From Neoarius graeffei (Eukaryota; Chordata; Actinopteri; Siluriformes; Ariidae), in the NCBI RefSeq assembly GCF_027579695.1, contig NC_083586.1:7502001-7566000 (forward strand): DNA of 64,000 nt, written 5' to 3'. Under the pieces are notes generated by a model. That model had not been told where the DNA came from, made no database searches, and worked only from the letters and a program-made list of their open reading frames with translations. Shown here piece after piece: positions 21,690 to 33,300 of the stretch (position 1 is its first letter; each line of letters opens with the position of its first letter). Made by a program: the position numbers and the translations under genes.

Positions 21690-23310
21690 TTTCTTTATTT
21701 AACCAGTAACATACACTCAGGTCACTACTGACCTATTTTTCAGGTAGTCCTGGGATCATCATACACTACAATAAACACTACATAATAACATAAAACAACA
21801 TCATTACAAAATGAATCGCAATTACAATACCATAAATACACAAATGTAAACATAAAAGAATTATAGTGATGTGGATTTACAGGTGTTACTGGTAATGCTA
21901 CGTTTAAATGTCCTAAGCTGTAATATATTTTGTTGATTCAGAGGTAGAGTGTTCCATAGTTGAGCACCGTAATACTGTAGGCTGCTATGATATGAAACTA
22001 CTTTAGCCAAGGGACAATGAAGCAGGTGGGGGTCATAATCCCTTAACCATTTAGCCTCAATACGTGTTAAGAATCTCAGTGTTGGAGGAGACTTCCATCT
22101 GAACAGTGATGACATGTACGACGGTGCCCTTACATGTACTGACTTGAAAACTGTGGCAAGAGTATTCATTTCTGTCCGTTTAGTCACCGTCTCCAGCCCT
22201 GCCTCATCTCGCAAGATATCAACTGAGATATCAACTGAGTTCTTGAAGTGTGTGTCTAGTGATAAGCCTTGCAGCTCTGTTTAACAGCCTTTCCAGTTGT
22301 AATGTTTGTGTTTTATTACCCACTACTAAACTTGGAAGCCATGCTGTGGCACAGTAGTCCAGATGAGACAATAACAGAGTCTGACACATAATTTGAAGTA
22401 TTTCCTTTGTAACAAAGGCTCTGGCACGTCCCATGGCACCAAGACCACCAAGGATTTTTTCGTGATTTTCGCAACATGTGCTGCCCACTGGAGTGATGGA
22501 TCGAGAGTGATGCCCAAGTAAGTGAATGAGTTGACTTGTTTGTAGACGTTCACCCCATCTGTTATGCTGACTGATCTCCCAACATGCCTCAGTTTCTGTG
22601 GAAGTCTGAATAGCATTGATTTGGTCTTTTTCGGGTGGAGTAGCAGTTTGTTTTCATTTAACCAGTCTACGACTCTCTTCATATCCTTAGAGACCGTCTC
22701 TTCACACTCCCTCATGGAACCAGCTGAATAGTAGAGGACTGTATCGTCAGCATACATATGAATGCTGCACTTTTCAATGATGTTGGGTAAGTCGTTTACA
22801 TACATGCAAAATAACAGGGGACCCAGCACACTTCCCTGGGGTACCCTGCAGGTGACCTGAGGTTTTTTTTTAATTTTGACCTTGTAGATGTGTGCATTGA
22901 AACCGATCTGCAAGGTAGGAAGTAAACCATTTTGTTGCATTACTGTCAAAGCCGAGCTTCTCAAGTTTACCCAGCAGGATGACGTGGTTCACTGTATCAA
23001 AAGCCTTCCTTAAGTCCAGGAAGAGAGCAACTGTGACCTTACTGCAGTTATACGCAGACTTAATATCCTCAACAATCTTCTGTATGGCAGTCGCTGTACT
23101 ATGATTTCTCCTAAATCCGCTTTGGTGAGTTGTAAGAAGTTCATTTCTAGCCAGAAAGCATGAAACTTGATCACCAACAAGCTTTTCCATCACCTTTGAG
23201 GTAACACTTAGAACAGACACAGGTCGATAGTTGGTGATGTTCCCTCGGTTTCCAGACTTGTATATTGGTGAGATCTGGGCCTCCTTCCAATCAGTCATGT
23301 TTGTTCTTGC
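21690..23310 (-). pseudogene. 5'-truncated LINE reverse transcriptase (L2/CR1 group)
   Basis: On the minus strand it begins inside the RT (MTDWKEAQISPIYKSG, NYRPVSVLSVTSKVMEKLV, DLRKAFDTVNH). It continues through VPQGSVLGPLLF and the catalytic YADD, and finishes with the usual C-terminal region (LLSHLDYCATAWLPS; WNTLPLNQQN). Frames change near 22900, 22480 and 22220, so it is broken. The 3' end near 21690 reads TACTGGTTAAATAAAG, like the L2 at 16700-20812. The endonuclease is absent (5' truncation), which is usual for LINE copies. Confidence 0.85.
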
Positions 23311-23402
23311 ATTAAAGAGCTACAAAAAGCATATTCTTTTTACAGCTTTTTTTAATGGATAAAACTGATGAACTCCACTGTTACAGTTCTAATGTTTGAA
23401 TC

Positions 23403-23830
23403 TGTCAGAGCACAGGCATTTACAGATGCAATTACAGGGGAGAGCAGGTGCAGCAAAAACTGCAAACAATACCAAATCGTAGAGCAGAAATCTGTCAGGA
23501 AATGGGCAGAGGTCAGTCAATCAGCAAACAGAGTAGTACAGGGCAGACATGAAAATGAGGTCAGGTATAAACAATATAGTTTTCAACAGATTATCAGTCA
23601 GAAACCAAATGGCTTGGTAAAGTCAGATACAGGACATAGAATGATACTTCACAGTGAATGACTGTTCGAACGGGGTTTAAGTAGGTGAGGTAATTGGCAA
23701 GTAAATTGGTCACAGGTGATGTAATTAGTATTCTGGTGATGAGGGGCCCTGTGATTCATGGGGAGTGTAGTCCAGAACAGCTATGTTTGGAGACTGCTCC
23801 AAACTCAGGCTTTCAGCGTTGTTACTGACA
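23403..23830 (-). mobile_element. Solo LTR of a sushi-like gypsy element
   Basis: On the minus strand it begins TGTCAGTAACAACG and ends GCTCTGACA. It matches the family of LTRs at 42738-43131 and 58811-59219, with the shared blocks CTACACTCCCCATGA/CTACAACTCCC and GTGAAGTATCAT. Flanks are GAATC and AAATC, a 5-bp duplication with one change. There is a TTTAAGTAG-type TATA box about 30 bp before the GTGAAGTATC transcription-start candidate (23643-23652 on the plus strand). Confidence 0.8.
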
Positions 23831-24749
23831 AAATCAATTTTTTTCCACAAGTGCTTCAGTTTTCATTTGCTAGTTAAACAGTTTCAAAACCTAAAAAAAA
23901 AATGTATTGAGTATATTGAAAACATATTTCTGCTAAATGTATTTATGAAACTATTTTCCAGCTGATCCACTGGAGATTCCAGTGTGTGAAATTTGTTTGT
24001 GCCTCTTCTCCAGCTCAGAGACAAATAACCTAAAAGCATTCACAGGTGTCACATGGCATATAAATGATGCCCTAGCAGTGGTTTTAGGATCCAGAGGATT
24101 CCCATTCCAGTGGTGTCAGGTTCAACATAGTGCCAGTATTTCAGTCAGCAACTGTTCTGCAACTCTCCTTGACTGCTGAACCCCATATGTGTTTTATCAT
24201 AATTTCCCACAAAATAGGTGAAGGCACACGTTTATTGGCGGTTTCATGCTTCACTGAGTGGGAGGTCTGTTAGTGAAACTGGCACCATCATGGCCAACTA
24301 TGCCAGGCTCAATGCCAAGCAGCACACTAAACAGGTAAATGAAGTGATTTCATCTGAGACATCAATTTCCACTTCAGTTCAACAGTTTGCAGGGTGCAGC
24401 CTGACTTTTTGCACAAATCCACCTCTTGTAACAAAATAATGGCTTGAAAATTGTTAACCTGCTCATTTTGGTTTAAGACAATATGTCAAGAAGCAGAAAG
24501 AGATACTGAGGTTAGAAACAAGCACTGGTTGGTTGCACCAGAAATGATGAATCTTGCTGATAAAACATGCAGAGGGCATGCTTACATTTTCAGTCTCAAG
24601 GCCATTTCATACCATATTCATTGCACAAAGACTATATTCAATTCTACTTTAACAGGCATTTAAATTCACCTCAGTTGTCAGTGACAGTGTAAGTTCATGG
24701 CAGCTGTCAAACATCGCCACCACCAACTACAACTCAATTTGTAGCTCTT
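23831..24749. other. Unassigned spacer
   Basis: Two short exon-like stretches are open: about 23960-24178, preceded by TTTCCAG, and about 24218-24336, ending CACACTAAACAG|GTAAAT. I recognise neither and have no support that they are real exons. No terminal repeats were found. Confidence 0.4.
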
Positions 24750-26209
24750 AAAATGTCCGCGAGATGTTTGAACCCCTGGCAGGCACAATGGGCTTTTTTT
24801 TTTTAGATTCAACTTCTCCATTGCATACTGTCCAGGGTTCCAAAACACTAAAGCAGACACTGTCTTGACTACATGCTTCCACCACAACCAGCCCAGAAGC
24901 CACACCCATCCTGCCATCCAAGTGCTTTGTGAATGCTCTCTCATGTGACATCAATAAGGAATTGGCCCAGAACCAAGCCCATAACCCACCTGAAGCATGC
25001 ATGCAAGGTCTAACTTCAGTCCCACCTCAGTACAGAGGCCGCCTGATCACCTGGGCATGCTCTTCTCCAGCCATGGAACACCTGAACAGCAGATGCACCT
25101 CCAAACTTATCAGAACCAAGTATTGGTGGGAAAATGTGAGAACCAACATAAACCAGGTCATATCCTCCTGCTCAGCCTGTGCTCAAGCCAAGGTACCCTC
25201 AGCTCCACCCGTTAAGAAATTCATGCCATTATCCACACCCCAGAGATCTTGGTCACACACTGCTATCAATTTCATCATTGATCTACCCAAATCTCAGGGA
25301 AACACTGTCATCATGGTTGTAGTAGACAGATTCTTGAAAGCCCTGAAGCTCATCCCTTTGACTGGTATACCTACAGCCCTGGAAATGGCAGAGCTCATAT
25401 TTAGCCACATCTTCAGGTATGACGGGATCCCCAAGGGTATTGTAAGTGACTGGGGAGCCCAATTTTCATCAAGGTTATGGGTAAGCTTTATGAACAAGCT
25501 CAGAGTATCAGTGAGTCTGACCTCAGGACACCACCCATAGTCAAATGGACAAGTCGAGCATGCAAATCAGGAGATTGGATGCTTCTTGAGGGTGTTCTGC
25601 CTAGAAAACCCCAAGGACTGGGTACAGTTCCTCCTATGTGCAAAATATGCACAGAACTCTCTCACACACTCGGCCATACAGCTCACACCATTCCAATGTG
25701 TCCTAGGGTACCAACCACCACTGTTCCTGTGGGATGACTCACTCACTCACATCCTGGCAGTAGACACTTGGTTCAAGAGGAGTGAGCAAGTTTGGGGAAG
25801 CGTTCATCGTTTGGACCATGTGGCCAGCAAATACAAACAGTATGCTGACAAACACAGAGGTGAAGATCCTATATACACATACACCAGGGGACAGAGTGTG
25901 TGGGTATCCACAAGGGCTCTGCATAACCCAAACGCCTTCAGAAAACAACTCACTCAGTGTCAGGTACATCGGTCCTTTCAAAATCCTTCATCAGGTCAAC
26001 AAAGTCTTGTACAAACAAGAGCTACCCCCACACTGCCATCTTTCACCTACAATTCATGTATCGTGTCTCAAACCTGCCATCCTGGGACCATTGACAGAAA
26101 ACACACGAGCCCAGGAACACCCAGTACCAGTTAAACTGGAAGGAGGACCAGTGTACCAGGCATACTACAACTCTCGTTGCAGACAAAGCAACTTCGAGAG
26201 GTGGGGTTC
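24750..26209 (+). pseudogene. Chromoviral gypsy remnant: end of RNase H, integrase, start of chromodomain
   Basis: The frame near 24800 reads the end of an RNase H (FNFSIAYCPGFQNTKADT). Next come a zinc-binding integrase N-terminus (KYWWENVRTNINQVISSCSACAQAK) and the catalytic core: NFIIDLPKS, VDRFLKALKLIPL, then SDWGAQFSS, where the usual SDRG is changed. The frame shifts at about 25540 and again near 25780. The C-terminal end reads GGPVYQAYYNSRCRQ, the first strand of a chromodomain, but the rest is deleted. A purine tract at 26197-26209 precedes a TGTCAGTGACAG sequence at 26210 that looks like the start of the 3' LTR. RT, protease and gag are missing. Confidence 0.8.
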
Positions 26210-26389
26210 TGTCAGTGACAGTGACAGTGTCAGTGAAAAATTTTACCACAGGTGGCCAAAATTGGCAGAACCAATGAAACACAAGATAGCAAGTGAGTGC
26301 ATAAATTTCAGACACTGTGGGAACATTTCTATTTCTTCATAGAAGTCAAGGGTGTGTGTGAAAATTCCCTGATGTGGGTGGAGTACAGA

Positions 26390-27290
26390 AGTACGGCAGG
26401 CAGGGGCTAGTGTTCAACAATTGCTTATTTTTATAGCTTTTCAGCTTTCTTGCTCCGCTAGGACAAACAAACACACACATGTACACTGTCGTGTTCTGGT
26501 CCCAACAAGCCCTTATCTGCTCTTCTACTCCTCTTATGCTCCATCGCTGCAAGAAACACACACCCACACAAAGACATTAATTAACACCAGGTGTAATGAC
26601 CTTGCCACTTACCTTCCCTGACCCCACCCCCCATTCACAAACTAATGCTCAGCCATGCCCCCGCTGCCACATATCCCCACTGCCAGACTCAGGCCAGGGA
26701 GCCGTCCAGCCTGCAGCAGACTCCCCCCAACGGAACAGGAAGTTCGCCACCACCATCTGTGGCCCCGGCCTGTGGAGCACCTCAAATTTGAACAGCTGGA
26801 AGATGAGATACCAACAGGTGATCCACACATTGGCATCCTTCTGTAAGTCGTGCGAAGAACTGCTCCAGTGTCACCAGGTTGATAATTCCCTCGCCGTCGG
26901 TCATCCGCTGGCAGGCATCCCGAAGCTGTTGGCCGAATGCGAACAGCCAGCCGACCTCCTCCAACTTCAGCACCCAGAAGTACTGACGCTGTTGTTCTGG
27001 AGAGCGGCCAACATGCTGGAGAATGACTTGCTTCAAGGTCAGTGTAGATGATTTGGCTGTTGGTGGGGAACTGCAGCGTAGTGAGCTACGTCTCACCAGT
27101 CAGCAGCAGAAGTAGGCGCGCTGCTTGACCAGCCAACCCCACGCTTCAGCTGCTTGCTCAAAGAGCATGAGAAAAGCATCCGTTTCGTTGTGCGGACTCC
27201 TTCATTTAGGTGAGGTGGGGAGGGTCCACTGTGGTGGTGGTTGAGGACCCCACTGATGCAAGCAGGTGTTGGAATGCCTGGTGGTCTTCT
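26390..27290 (-). pseudogene. Gmr1-type LTR element remnant: gag piece, RNase H tail and LTR
   Basis: On the minus strand a SCAN-like gag segment (PEQQRQYFWVLKLEEVGWLFAFGQQLRDACQRM, about 27096-26850) is joined directly to the end of an RNase H with the LTR following. Everything between has been deleted. The LTR (about 26665 down to 26390) begins TGTGGCAGCGGGGGCATGG, the same start as the LTRs of the complete copy at 50973-55843. Gag similarity can be followed to about 27290, where the copy is truncated. Confidence 0.75.
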
Positions 27291-27352
27291 TGTTTTTTTT
27301 TAATAAAAATATTAAACCCCACTGCTGTAGTTTGACGTGTCAATGGTTGTAA

Positions 27353-28440
27353 TCAGGGCATTCTCAGCTGATTTACTGACCAAAGCCCCTGTGGAGCTAT
27401 GTTCTTCTTGGGACAACCCCTACCTCTGGGTGCTGGTTTGTCAGAGTGTTGAATGTGGAATTCTTGCCTGAACAGCGGGTCCAGGATGTCTTTGGAGGCG
27501 ATCCACCTCTTTTCTTCAGGGCTGTAACCCTCCCAGTCTACCAGGTACTCAATTTGTGCTCCTCTTTGTCTGGAGTTGAAGATCTTATTTACCTGATAGA
27601 TGGGTTCTCCCTCAATGTCAAGCACTGGGGGCTCCTGAACCAGTGTGTTCTCAGCAAGGGGCCCTGGGATAGTAGGTTTTAGACTGGAGACATAAAATGT
27701 GGGTGCCAACCTGCTGTGTGTGTGCGCACGTGTGTGTGGGGGGGGGTGTTCCCAAATGGTACAAGACCTCTTTAAATCCAATGAAGGAGCTTGATTGGTC
27801 TTACGTATTGTGGCTGGAGCTGTCTTCAAGTTTTGGGTTCCCTTTGGTTCCCTTGTTGCCACCCATACTATGGTGCCTGGTGAAAAGTCTGGAATGTTTG
27901 CCCCATGTTTATCTGCATACTCCTTATATCAGGCATTGACTGTTTCAAGATGTGAGTGGACCTCTTCCCATATTGCCTGGCTGCATGAAAACCAATCCTG
28001 TACTGACTGTACTTGGCTGGGCGCATTATCCTAGGGGAACAAAGCCGAGTATGCACTGGAATGGTGTCAACTGCATTGTGGAGTGTTTAAGAGAGTTCTG
28101 TGTATACTCAGCCCATGGGAGGAAGCATGCCCAGTCCCCCTGTTTACACATGCAAAAAAATCCTTAAAAAACAGCCAATTCGATTGTCTCTTCCCACTTG
28201 GCTGTTAGGTTGAGGATGATATCCAGACATGAGACTCACAGACTGGGGATATCTATGAAACATGTCCAGAAGTGTGAGATGAACTGAGGGCCCCAATCAC
28301 TGACAATGTCCTCAGGTAGGCCATAGTATCTGAAGACATGCTGAAATAGTAGTTCTGCAGTTTGACAAGCTGTGGGGATGCCAGGTAACGGGAGGAGTCT
28401 TCAAGCTTTTGAGAAGTAGTCGATGATCATTATGGTGGTG
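27353..28440 (-). pseudogene. Chromoviral gypsy remnant: integrase core to chromodomain
   Basis: Minus-strand translation, with stops and shifts, reads the second half of an integrase core ([22 protein letters not shown] near 28340-28290) and its C-terminal region. It then reads a recognisable chromodomain in the open frame 27862-27353: IYQVNKIFNSRQ, then QIEYLVDWEGYSPEEKRWI, the conserved Trp and aromatic cage region. Chromodomains direct integration to marked chromatin in this clade. The orientation is opposite to the remnant at 24750-26209, and this copy keeps the domain that one has lost. GT repeats at about 27718-27745 disturb the frame. Confidence 0.8.
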
Positions 28441-28444
28441 CTAC

Positions 28445-28925
28445 CATCTCAGGGATTGCATTAGACTGGTTTACCTCTTATCTTACTGGTAGGAGTTTTA
28501 ATGTTTCTATAGGGGACTTTTTCTCCTCTTCCTCTCCCTTGTGGTGTCCCACAGGGGTCAGTTCTGGGCCCACTTCTTTTTACACTGCACATGTTACCAC
28601 TGGGTCATATTATAAATATTTTAATATCACTTATTATATGTATGCAGATGATTTACAACTTCATTTTAATTTTAAATCCAAGGAGGCGTCAAGGCTCTCT
28701 AGGCTCCTAGATGCCATCAAGGAGTGGATGGCAGGAAATTTTTTGCAGCTGAACACTGGTAAAACAGAGGTGTTAATATTTGTTCCTGATAAGGTTACAC
28801 CTGAGATTACACAGAATATTGGGCCTTGTTCACCTTTTGTTTGGTCCAGTCTGAGAAATCTAGGGGTGACTTTTGACAAGTCCTTGTCTTTCGAAACACA
28901 AACAATTAACCAAATCATGTTTTTT
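28445..28925 (+). pseudogene. LINE reverse transcriptase fragment
   Basis: The fragment reads VPQGSVLGP in broken frame near 28548, then MYADDLQLHFNF, IKEWMAGNFLQLNTGKTEVLIF and LGVTFDKSLSFE, a late-RT segment typical of fish non-LTR elements. It is cut off abruptly at both sides: on the left against the gypsy remnant, on the right against a tandem repeat. The C-terminal piece of a related element lies at 49981-50650. Confidence 0.75.
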
Positions 28926-28929
28926 TCAT

Positions 28930-29806
28930 CTGCGTAACATTAGATGAAATATTTAACCCAATATGATGAAAATGGGTTAAAACTCGAAAACATGAAAATC
29001 CATGCTTAGAAAGTTGTTTCTAGTCAAATGTGCTTGACTGCACTCATTTCACATGAAATCAATGTTCGTTGTCAAACGTTTGCTTTAGGCACAGAGAGAT
29101 TTAATGCGCTCCTGTGCTAGGAAAGCTGTTTTCATGCACTCGGTGACACAATGTGTGTTTTCCTACTCTGAACAAGTGCTTTTCACAGCACTTTGTTGAA
29201 AACTCATTTCAGATGTGCTTATACAGTTAAAATGACAAATATGATGAAAATGTGTTAAAAGCTCGAAAACATGAAAATCCATGCTTAGAAAGTTGTTACT
29301 TGTCAAATATTCTCTAATGCACTCATTTCACTCGAAAACAATGTTCGTTGTCAAACATTTGCTTTATGTGTTGAAACGGCCATACAGAGAGACTGAATGT
29401 GCTCCTGCGCTAGGAAAGCTGTTTTCATGCACTCAGTGACACAAAGTGTTTTCCCACTCTGAACAAGCGCTTTTCACAGTACTTTGTTGAAAACTCGTTT
29501 CAGATGTGCTTATACAGTGAAAATGACCAATATGATGAAAGGGTGTTAAAAGCTCGAAAACATGAAAATCCATGCTTAGAAAGTTGTTACTTGTCAAATA
29601 TGCTCGAATGCACTCATTTCACTCGAAAACAATGTTCATTGTCAAACATTTGTTTTATGCGCTGAAATGGCCGTACAGAGAGACTGAATGTGCTCCTGCG
29701 CTAGGAAAGCTATCATGCACTCAGTGACACAAAGTGTGTTTTCCCACTCTGAACAAGTGCTTTTCACAGTACTTTGTTGAAAACTCATTTCAGATGTGCT
29801 TAAGGG
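28930..29806 (+). repeat. Tandem repeat, about 290-bp unit, three copies
   Basis: Units start at about 28958, 29238 and 29527 with AATATGATGAAAATG..TTAAA. Each runs through CTCGAAAACATGAAAATCCATGC and ends in CAGATGTGCTTATACAGT. Copies differ at scattered sites. A further, inverted copy lies at 50656-50972 with a last piece at 55849-55868. Confidence 0.85.
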
Positions 29807-30136
29807 TGATGCATTAAAACAGCTTAGTTTTTTGAGTCAATTAATTGATCTGGAGACTTCACTGAATAAGAAGGCCCCTTAGATATCTCTTCAAAGAAGC
29901 CTTGTGCTCAGGTAAGAATGTATTTCCTGTTACAGTGTAACTTTTTAAGGGACTCTGTCTTATGCCTCAGCTGAGTATAATCTAACTTTACACAGAATAA
30001 TATAAACTTAGTCAGATCACAATGGAGATCTTTGAGCATGCATGGTGGTTATTGTCCAAGTAAGTTTTTTACTTATTAGTTTAGCTCCTCCCAAAAAGGC
30101 ACATGGTGTATGTTTTTGTGAAATATAACATGCAGG
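29807..30136. other. Unassigned spacer
   Basis: No coding or repeat structure was recognised between the tandem repeat and the SINE. The left 12-bp flank of the SINE duplication is at 30125-30136. Confidence 0.5.
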
Positions 30137-30502
30137 GGGCGGCACAGTGGTGTAGTGGTTAGCGCTGTCGCCTCACAGCAAGAAGGTCCTGGGTTCGAGC
30201 CCCATGGCCGGCGAGGGCCTTTCTGTGTGGAGTTTGCATGTTCTCCCCGTGTCCGCGTGGGTTTCCTCCGGGTGCTCCAGTTTCCCCCACAGTCCAAAGA
30301 CATGCAGGTTAGGTTAACTGGTAACTCTAAATTGACCGTAGGTGTGAATGTGAGTGTGAATGGTTGTCTGTATCTGTGTCAGCCCTGTGATGACCTGGCG
30401 ACTTGTCCAGGGTGTACCCTGCCTTTCGCCCGTAGTCAGCTGGGATAGGCTCGAGCTTGCCTGCGACCCTGTAGAAGGATAAAGCGGCTAGAGATAATGA
30501 GA
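30137..30502 (+). mobile_element. tRNA-derived SINE (Mermaid/DANA-like)
   Basis: It is flanked by ATAACATGCAGG at 30125-30136 and 30503-30514. Head, body and tail match the copy at 19226-19605, including the pol III boxes. Confidence 0.92.
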
Positions 30503-30624
30503 ATAACATGCAGGTGGCATCTTCTATTAATGGGCTACCAAGGCTCAGCTGCCCCCTGCCCCCCTTGTCTTTCCAAGGTAAGAGTTTGTTTGTATTTATT
30601 TATTTATTCAGGGGCCTCCACATG

Positions 30625-32196
30625 TTAGCTGTTAACAAGTGTAACAGCATCACTTACAGTTGTACAAAAAACAAGCAAAATATGAAGCCAGACTGTGGGC
30701 AAAATGAAATGAGCCCAGTGGTGTAGGCAATGATACACTGGTGTAGGTGTTGCACTCTGATGAGTGGAGAAATCAAGAAAGAAAGAAGGAGTCTTAAACA
30801 AGGGTGCGTAGCCTTGCTGGAATTGTGCGGTTCCACCTCGTCCTCGGCCACCATCTCGCCAGAAGCCTGTGGGCATATATTCAAACTGACGGGCATCAAT
30901 GCTGGATGTGGACAAGTTTTGTGTTAAGGCCATTTGTGGATGCTGGATGGAGTCTCGAATCTGACACATTTCAGTGCTTAAGTTCTTCAGAACAGCAATA
31001 TCTGCTTTAATTTCCTTCAGCTCATCCAGGAGATTAGGCTTGGTTTTGTTTTCTGGCATCTCCTTTTTCTTCTCAGATACAACTTGAGCCTCAGTGCACT
31101 GAGCTGAGTGAACACCTATGGACCGCTGTGGTGGTATCTCTTTTCTTTTGTTCTGTCTCTCTGTTTCAGTCATACAGGCAATGTTTAACTTTTCCAGCAG
31201 GACTTCATCATTCACATCTGCTTGCTGCAGGTAAGACTTCATATAATTTCTTATGTTGTCATTTTGCAGCCCTGTCAGAACTGAATGCAGAAACATGTTC
31301 TGCACAAGGATGGGGTCATACCTCAGACTAGACTCTGCCTCTTGAGAGGCGAAAAGAATCTTCTGTCTTAGATCAAGCACATGGAAAAGAAAGTTCTGCG
31401 GAGTCTCTTTGCCATTTTGGGCCTCTGCTGTAAGTTGTTTGTAGAGTTCTGTTGCACCCTTTTCTTGGTAGTGTGATTGGAGTATGCTCCTCAGCACTGG
31501 GAGAGTTAAATCTGCTTTGCCCTCCAGGTAGCTCCGCAATTGCATGCCTGGTGCTATGGCATTTATAACAGCATGGACAATTTCATATTCAGGGACTTTT
31601 TTATTTAATCCGGTTTCAATCTGATGATTGAGACTGGAGAATCTAAGCCTGTCCTTTTGTCCTGGCTCTCCAATTTGTCCTACGATCCTGAATTCCCTAT
31701 GCCAGGGGCTGAGAACAGATGACTGTGCATAGTCTTGAATAAGGGCATAAGGCTGGGGCATGTTCTGATTACTGGCTAGTGTTTGGTTCCTACCACCCTG
31801 TTGCTGAGATTGTAATGACATCTGTAAAGCTAACTGTAGGGCCTCAACCTGTTTTTGGAGTTTTTCCTGTTCTGATAACAGTTCTATCTGTTGTGGCTGT
31901 GATGGGGTAGGGGGCAGTGTGTCTGAAGCTGGTGTGGCTTGATCACTAGGGGGCAGCTGGACTGAGGTAATTTTGTCTTTAAGGCTAAGAAAGCGTGACA
32001 TGCCCTTATCTTCTAGATCCCCTATCTCATCTTTATCCATGTGTTGTGTAATTTGTGTAATCAAAAAGGAATGACCTTTATCAGAAAAATCATCTTGGGC
32101 TATTCCCAAAAATTCACATACATGTACCAGTTGTTCACTAGTGAGAGTATAAAGCAACCCAATTACTTCAAGTCGTAAGTCCTCCAACACATCCAT
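30625..32196 (-). CDS. Retroelement gag-like protein, 523 codons, uninterrupted
   Basis: The frame starts MDVLEDLRLEVIGLLYTLTSEQL, with an N-terminal helical region of a kind seen in fish gypsy gag proteins. It continues with a Gln-rich coiled-coil segment (about residues 105-150) and a capsid-like helical domain (about 160-360: WHREFRIVGQIGEPGQ, YLEGKADLTLPVLRSIL, AEAQNGKETPQNFLFHVLDLRQ). A basic, Gly/Arg-rich end follows (FWRDGGRGRGG). No CCHC knuckle is visible. The last about 50 codons run out of gag into LTR and flanking sequence, so the natural C-terminus is gone. Gag packages element RNA. Whether this frame is kept by selection or chance is unknown. Confidence 0.75.
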   Translation of the reverse strand: MDVLEDLRLEVIGLLYTLTSEQLVHVCEFLGIAQDDFSDKGHSFLITQITQHMDKDEIGDLEDKGMSRFLSLKDKITSVQLPPSDQATPASDTLPPTPSQPQQIELLSEQEKLQKQVEALQLALQMSLQSQQQGGRNQTLASNQNMPQPYALIQDYAQSSVLSPWHREFRIVGQIGEPGQKDRLRFSSLNHQIETGLNKKVPEYEIVHAVINAIAPGMQLRSYLEGKADLTLPVLRSILQSHYQEKGATELYKQLTAEAQNGKETPQNFLFHVLDLRQKILFASQEAESSLRYDPILVQNMFLHSVLTGLQNDNIRNYMKSYLQQADVNDEVLLEKLNIACMTETERQNKRKEIPPQRSIGVHSAQCTEAQVVSEKKKEMPENKTKPNLLDELKEIKADIAVLKNLSTEMCQIRDSIQHPQMALTQNLSTSSIDARQFEYMPTGFWRDGGRGRGGTAQFQQGYAPLFKTPSFFLDFSTHQSATPTPVYHCLHHWAHFILPTVWLHILLVFCTTVSDAVTLVNS

Positions 32197-33300
32197 GTTT
32201 GTTAAGAATGGATGACCAGTGATGTAGTGAAGCAGGACGTGAACGTGGCAAGGTGGAACCTGTGGCTCTCCTGGTTAGTGTGATATAACCTCAGATGACT
32301 CACTGTCCTTCTTGCCCGACCACCGTGCTGCTGTGCTCCGCTGATCTTCCAGGTGTAGTGGTGAGTCTGAACGCAGGATGGGGTACTGCCTCTTGAAATA
32401 GGACCTCTCACGCATTCATCCTCGCTGGGGCCTCCAAAATGATGCACTCTGATGAGTGGAGAAATCAAGAAAGAAAGAAGGAGTCAGGACAACTGCTTTC
32501 ATTCTGATGCTGTAGGTGTTATTGTGTGAAAACGTAGCAACTTAATAACTTCAACTTCATATTTACAATACATTCTCTTTTTCCTTGTTACCAGTTCAGT
32601 AGCTTAACAAACTTTTTCCTCTTTTAACAGTCCAGTAGCTTAATGTAGGCAACAATCTTCAACTGCGAGCAACAAAGTAAATAGAAAACATGACAAGAAA
32701 TGAACATAATACAAATCATGGATGAGATCAAATTTCCATTTAAAGTCCTTTTTCTCCATTGTAAACTCAGTTACAGTAAGTCCATTTTCTGCTTCGCCAT
32801 GGCTGATTACTGTAAAACACCTTAACAGATCGGTGCAGGCAGCACTGATTCCTATACAGACAATAGCAATTACTTGCAGTGAAGACAGAACAGGCAGACA
32901 ATAATACAGAGACGTGGCCCAACATTTAACTACTGCATCACATATCATCTTTCCAAAGATCAGGATATACACAATATATCAAGTTTTCACTCTTCTAGGA
33001 ACTAGTGCTTGCAAAGATTAGCGAGGAACCACACTTTTGCATGCTAGCTTCCACTCGTTTCCATGACTAGCCAACTTTTCCCCATTCAAAATTAACACAT
33101 TAGCAACTGATAAAAATAAGAGACATCATTTCACAACGTTTGAAACCTTAAACAAAGTTGGTCAGAGTTTTAAACGAGTTGCATACCTGATGAGTGGAGA
33201 AATCAAGAAAGAAAGAAGGAGTCAGGACAACTGCTTTCATTCCAATGCTGTAGGTGTTATTGTGTGAAAACGTAGCAACTTCCTGGCTAGAAGAGCAATG
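30751..33300 (-). mobile_element. Gag-only LTR retroelement derivative
   Basis: Read on the minus strand, it has an LTR (about 33300-32443) and a short spacer. A primer-site-like sequence begins TGGAGGCCCCAGCG (32436-32418) and resembles tRNA-Gln sites. Then come an intact gag frame and the last 43 bp of a second LTR (30793-30751, beginning on the plus strand TGCACTCTGATGAG). Protease, RT and integrase are absent. The upper LTR boundary is uncertain. Confidence 0.65.
32443..33300 (-). repeat. LTR of the gag-only element, with an internal 95-bp duplication
   Basis: The 95-bp block TGATGAGTGGAGAAATCAAG... to ...AACGTAGCAACTT occurs at about 32449-32546 and again at 33188-33283. It lies at the end of this LTR and also near its start. 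The end beside the primer site is TGCACTCTGATGAG, the same as the truncated second LTR at 30751. The other boundary was placed only approximately. Confidence 0.55.

Noticed and set aside
23960-24440. Possible host-gene exons with splice-like edges
   Set aside because: The translations show no known domain, phases cannot be tested without neighbours, and the surrounding DNA is all transposon.
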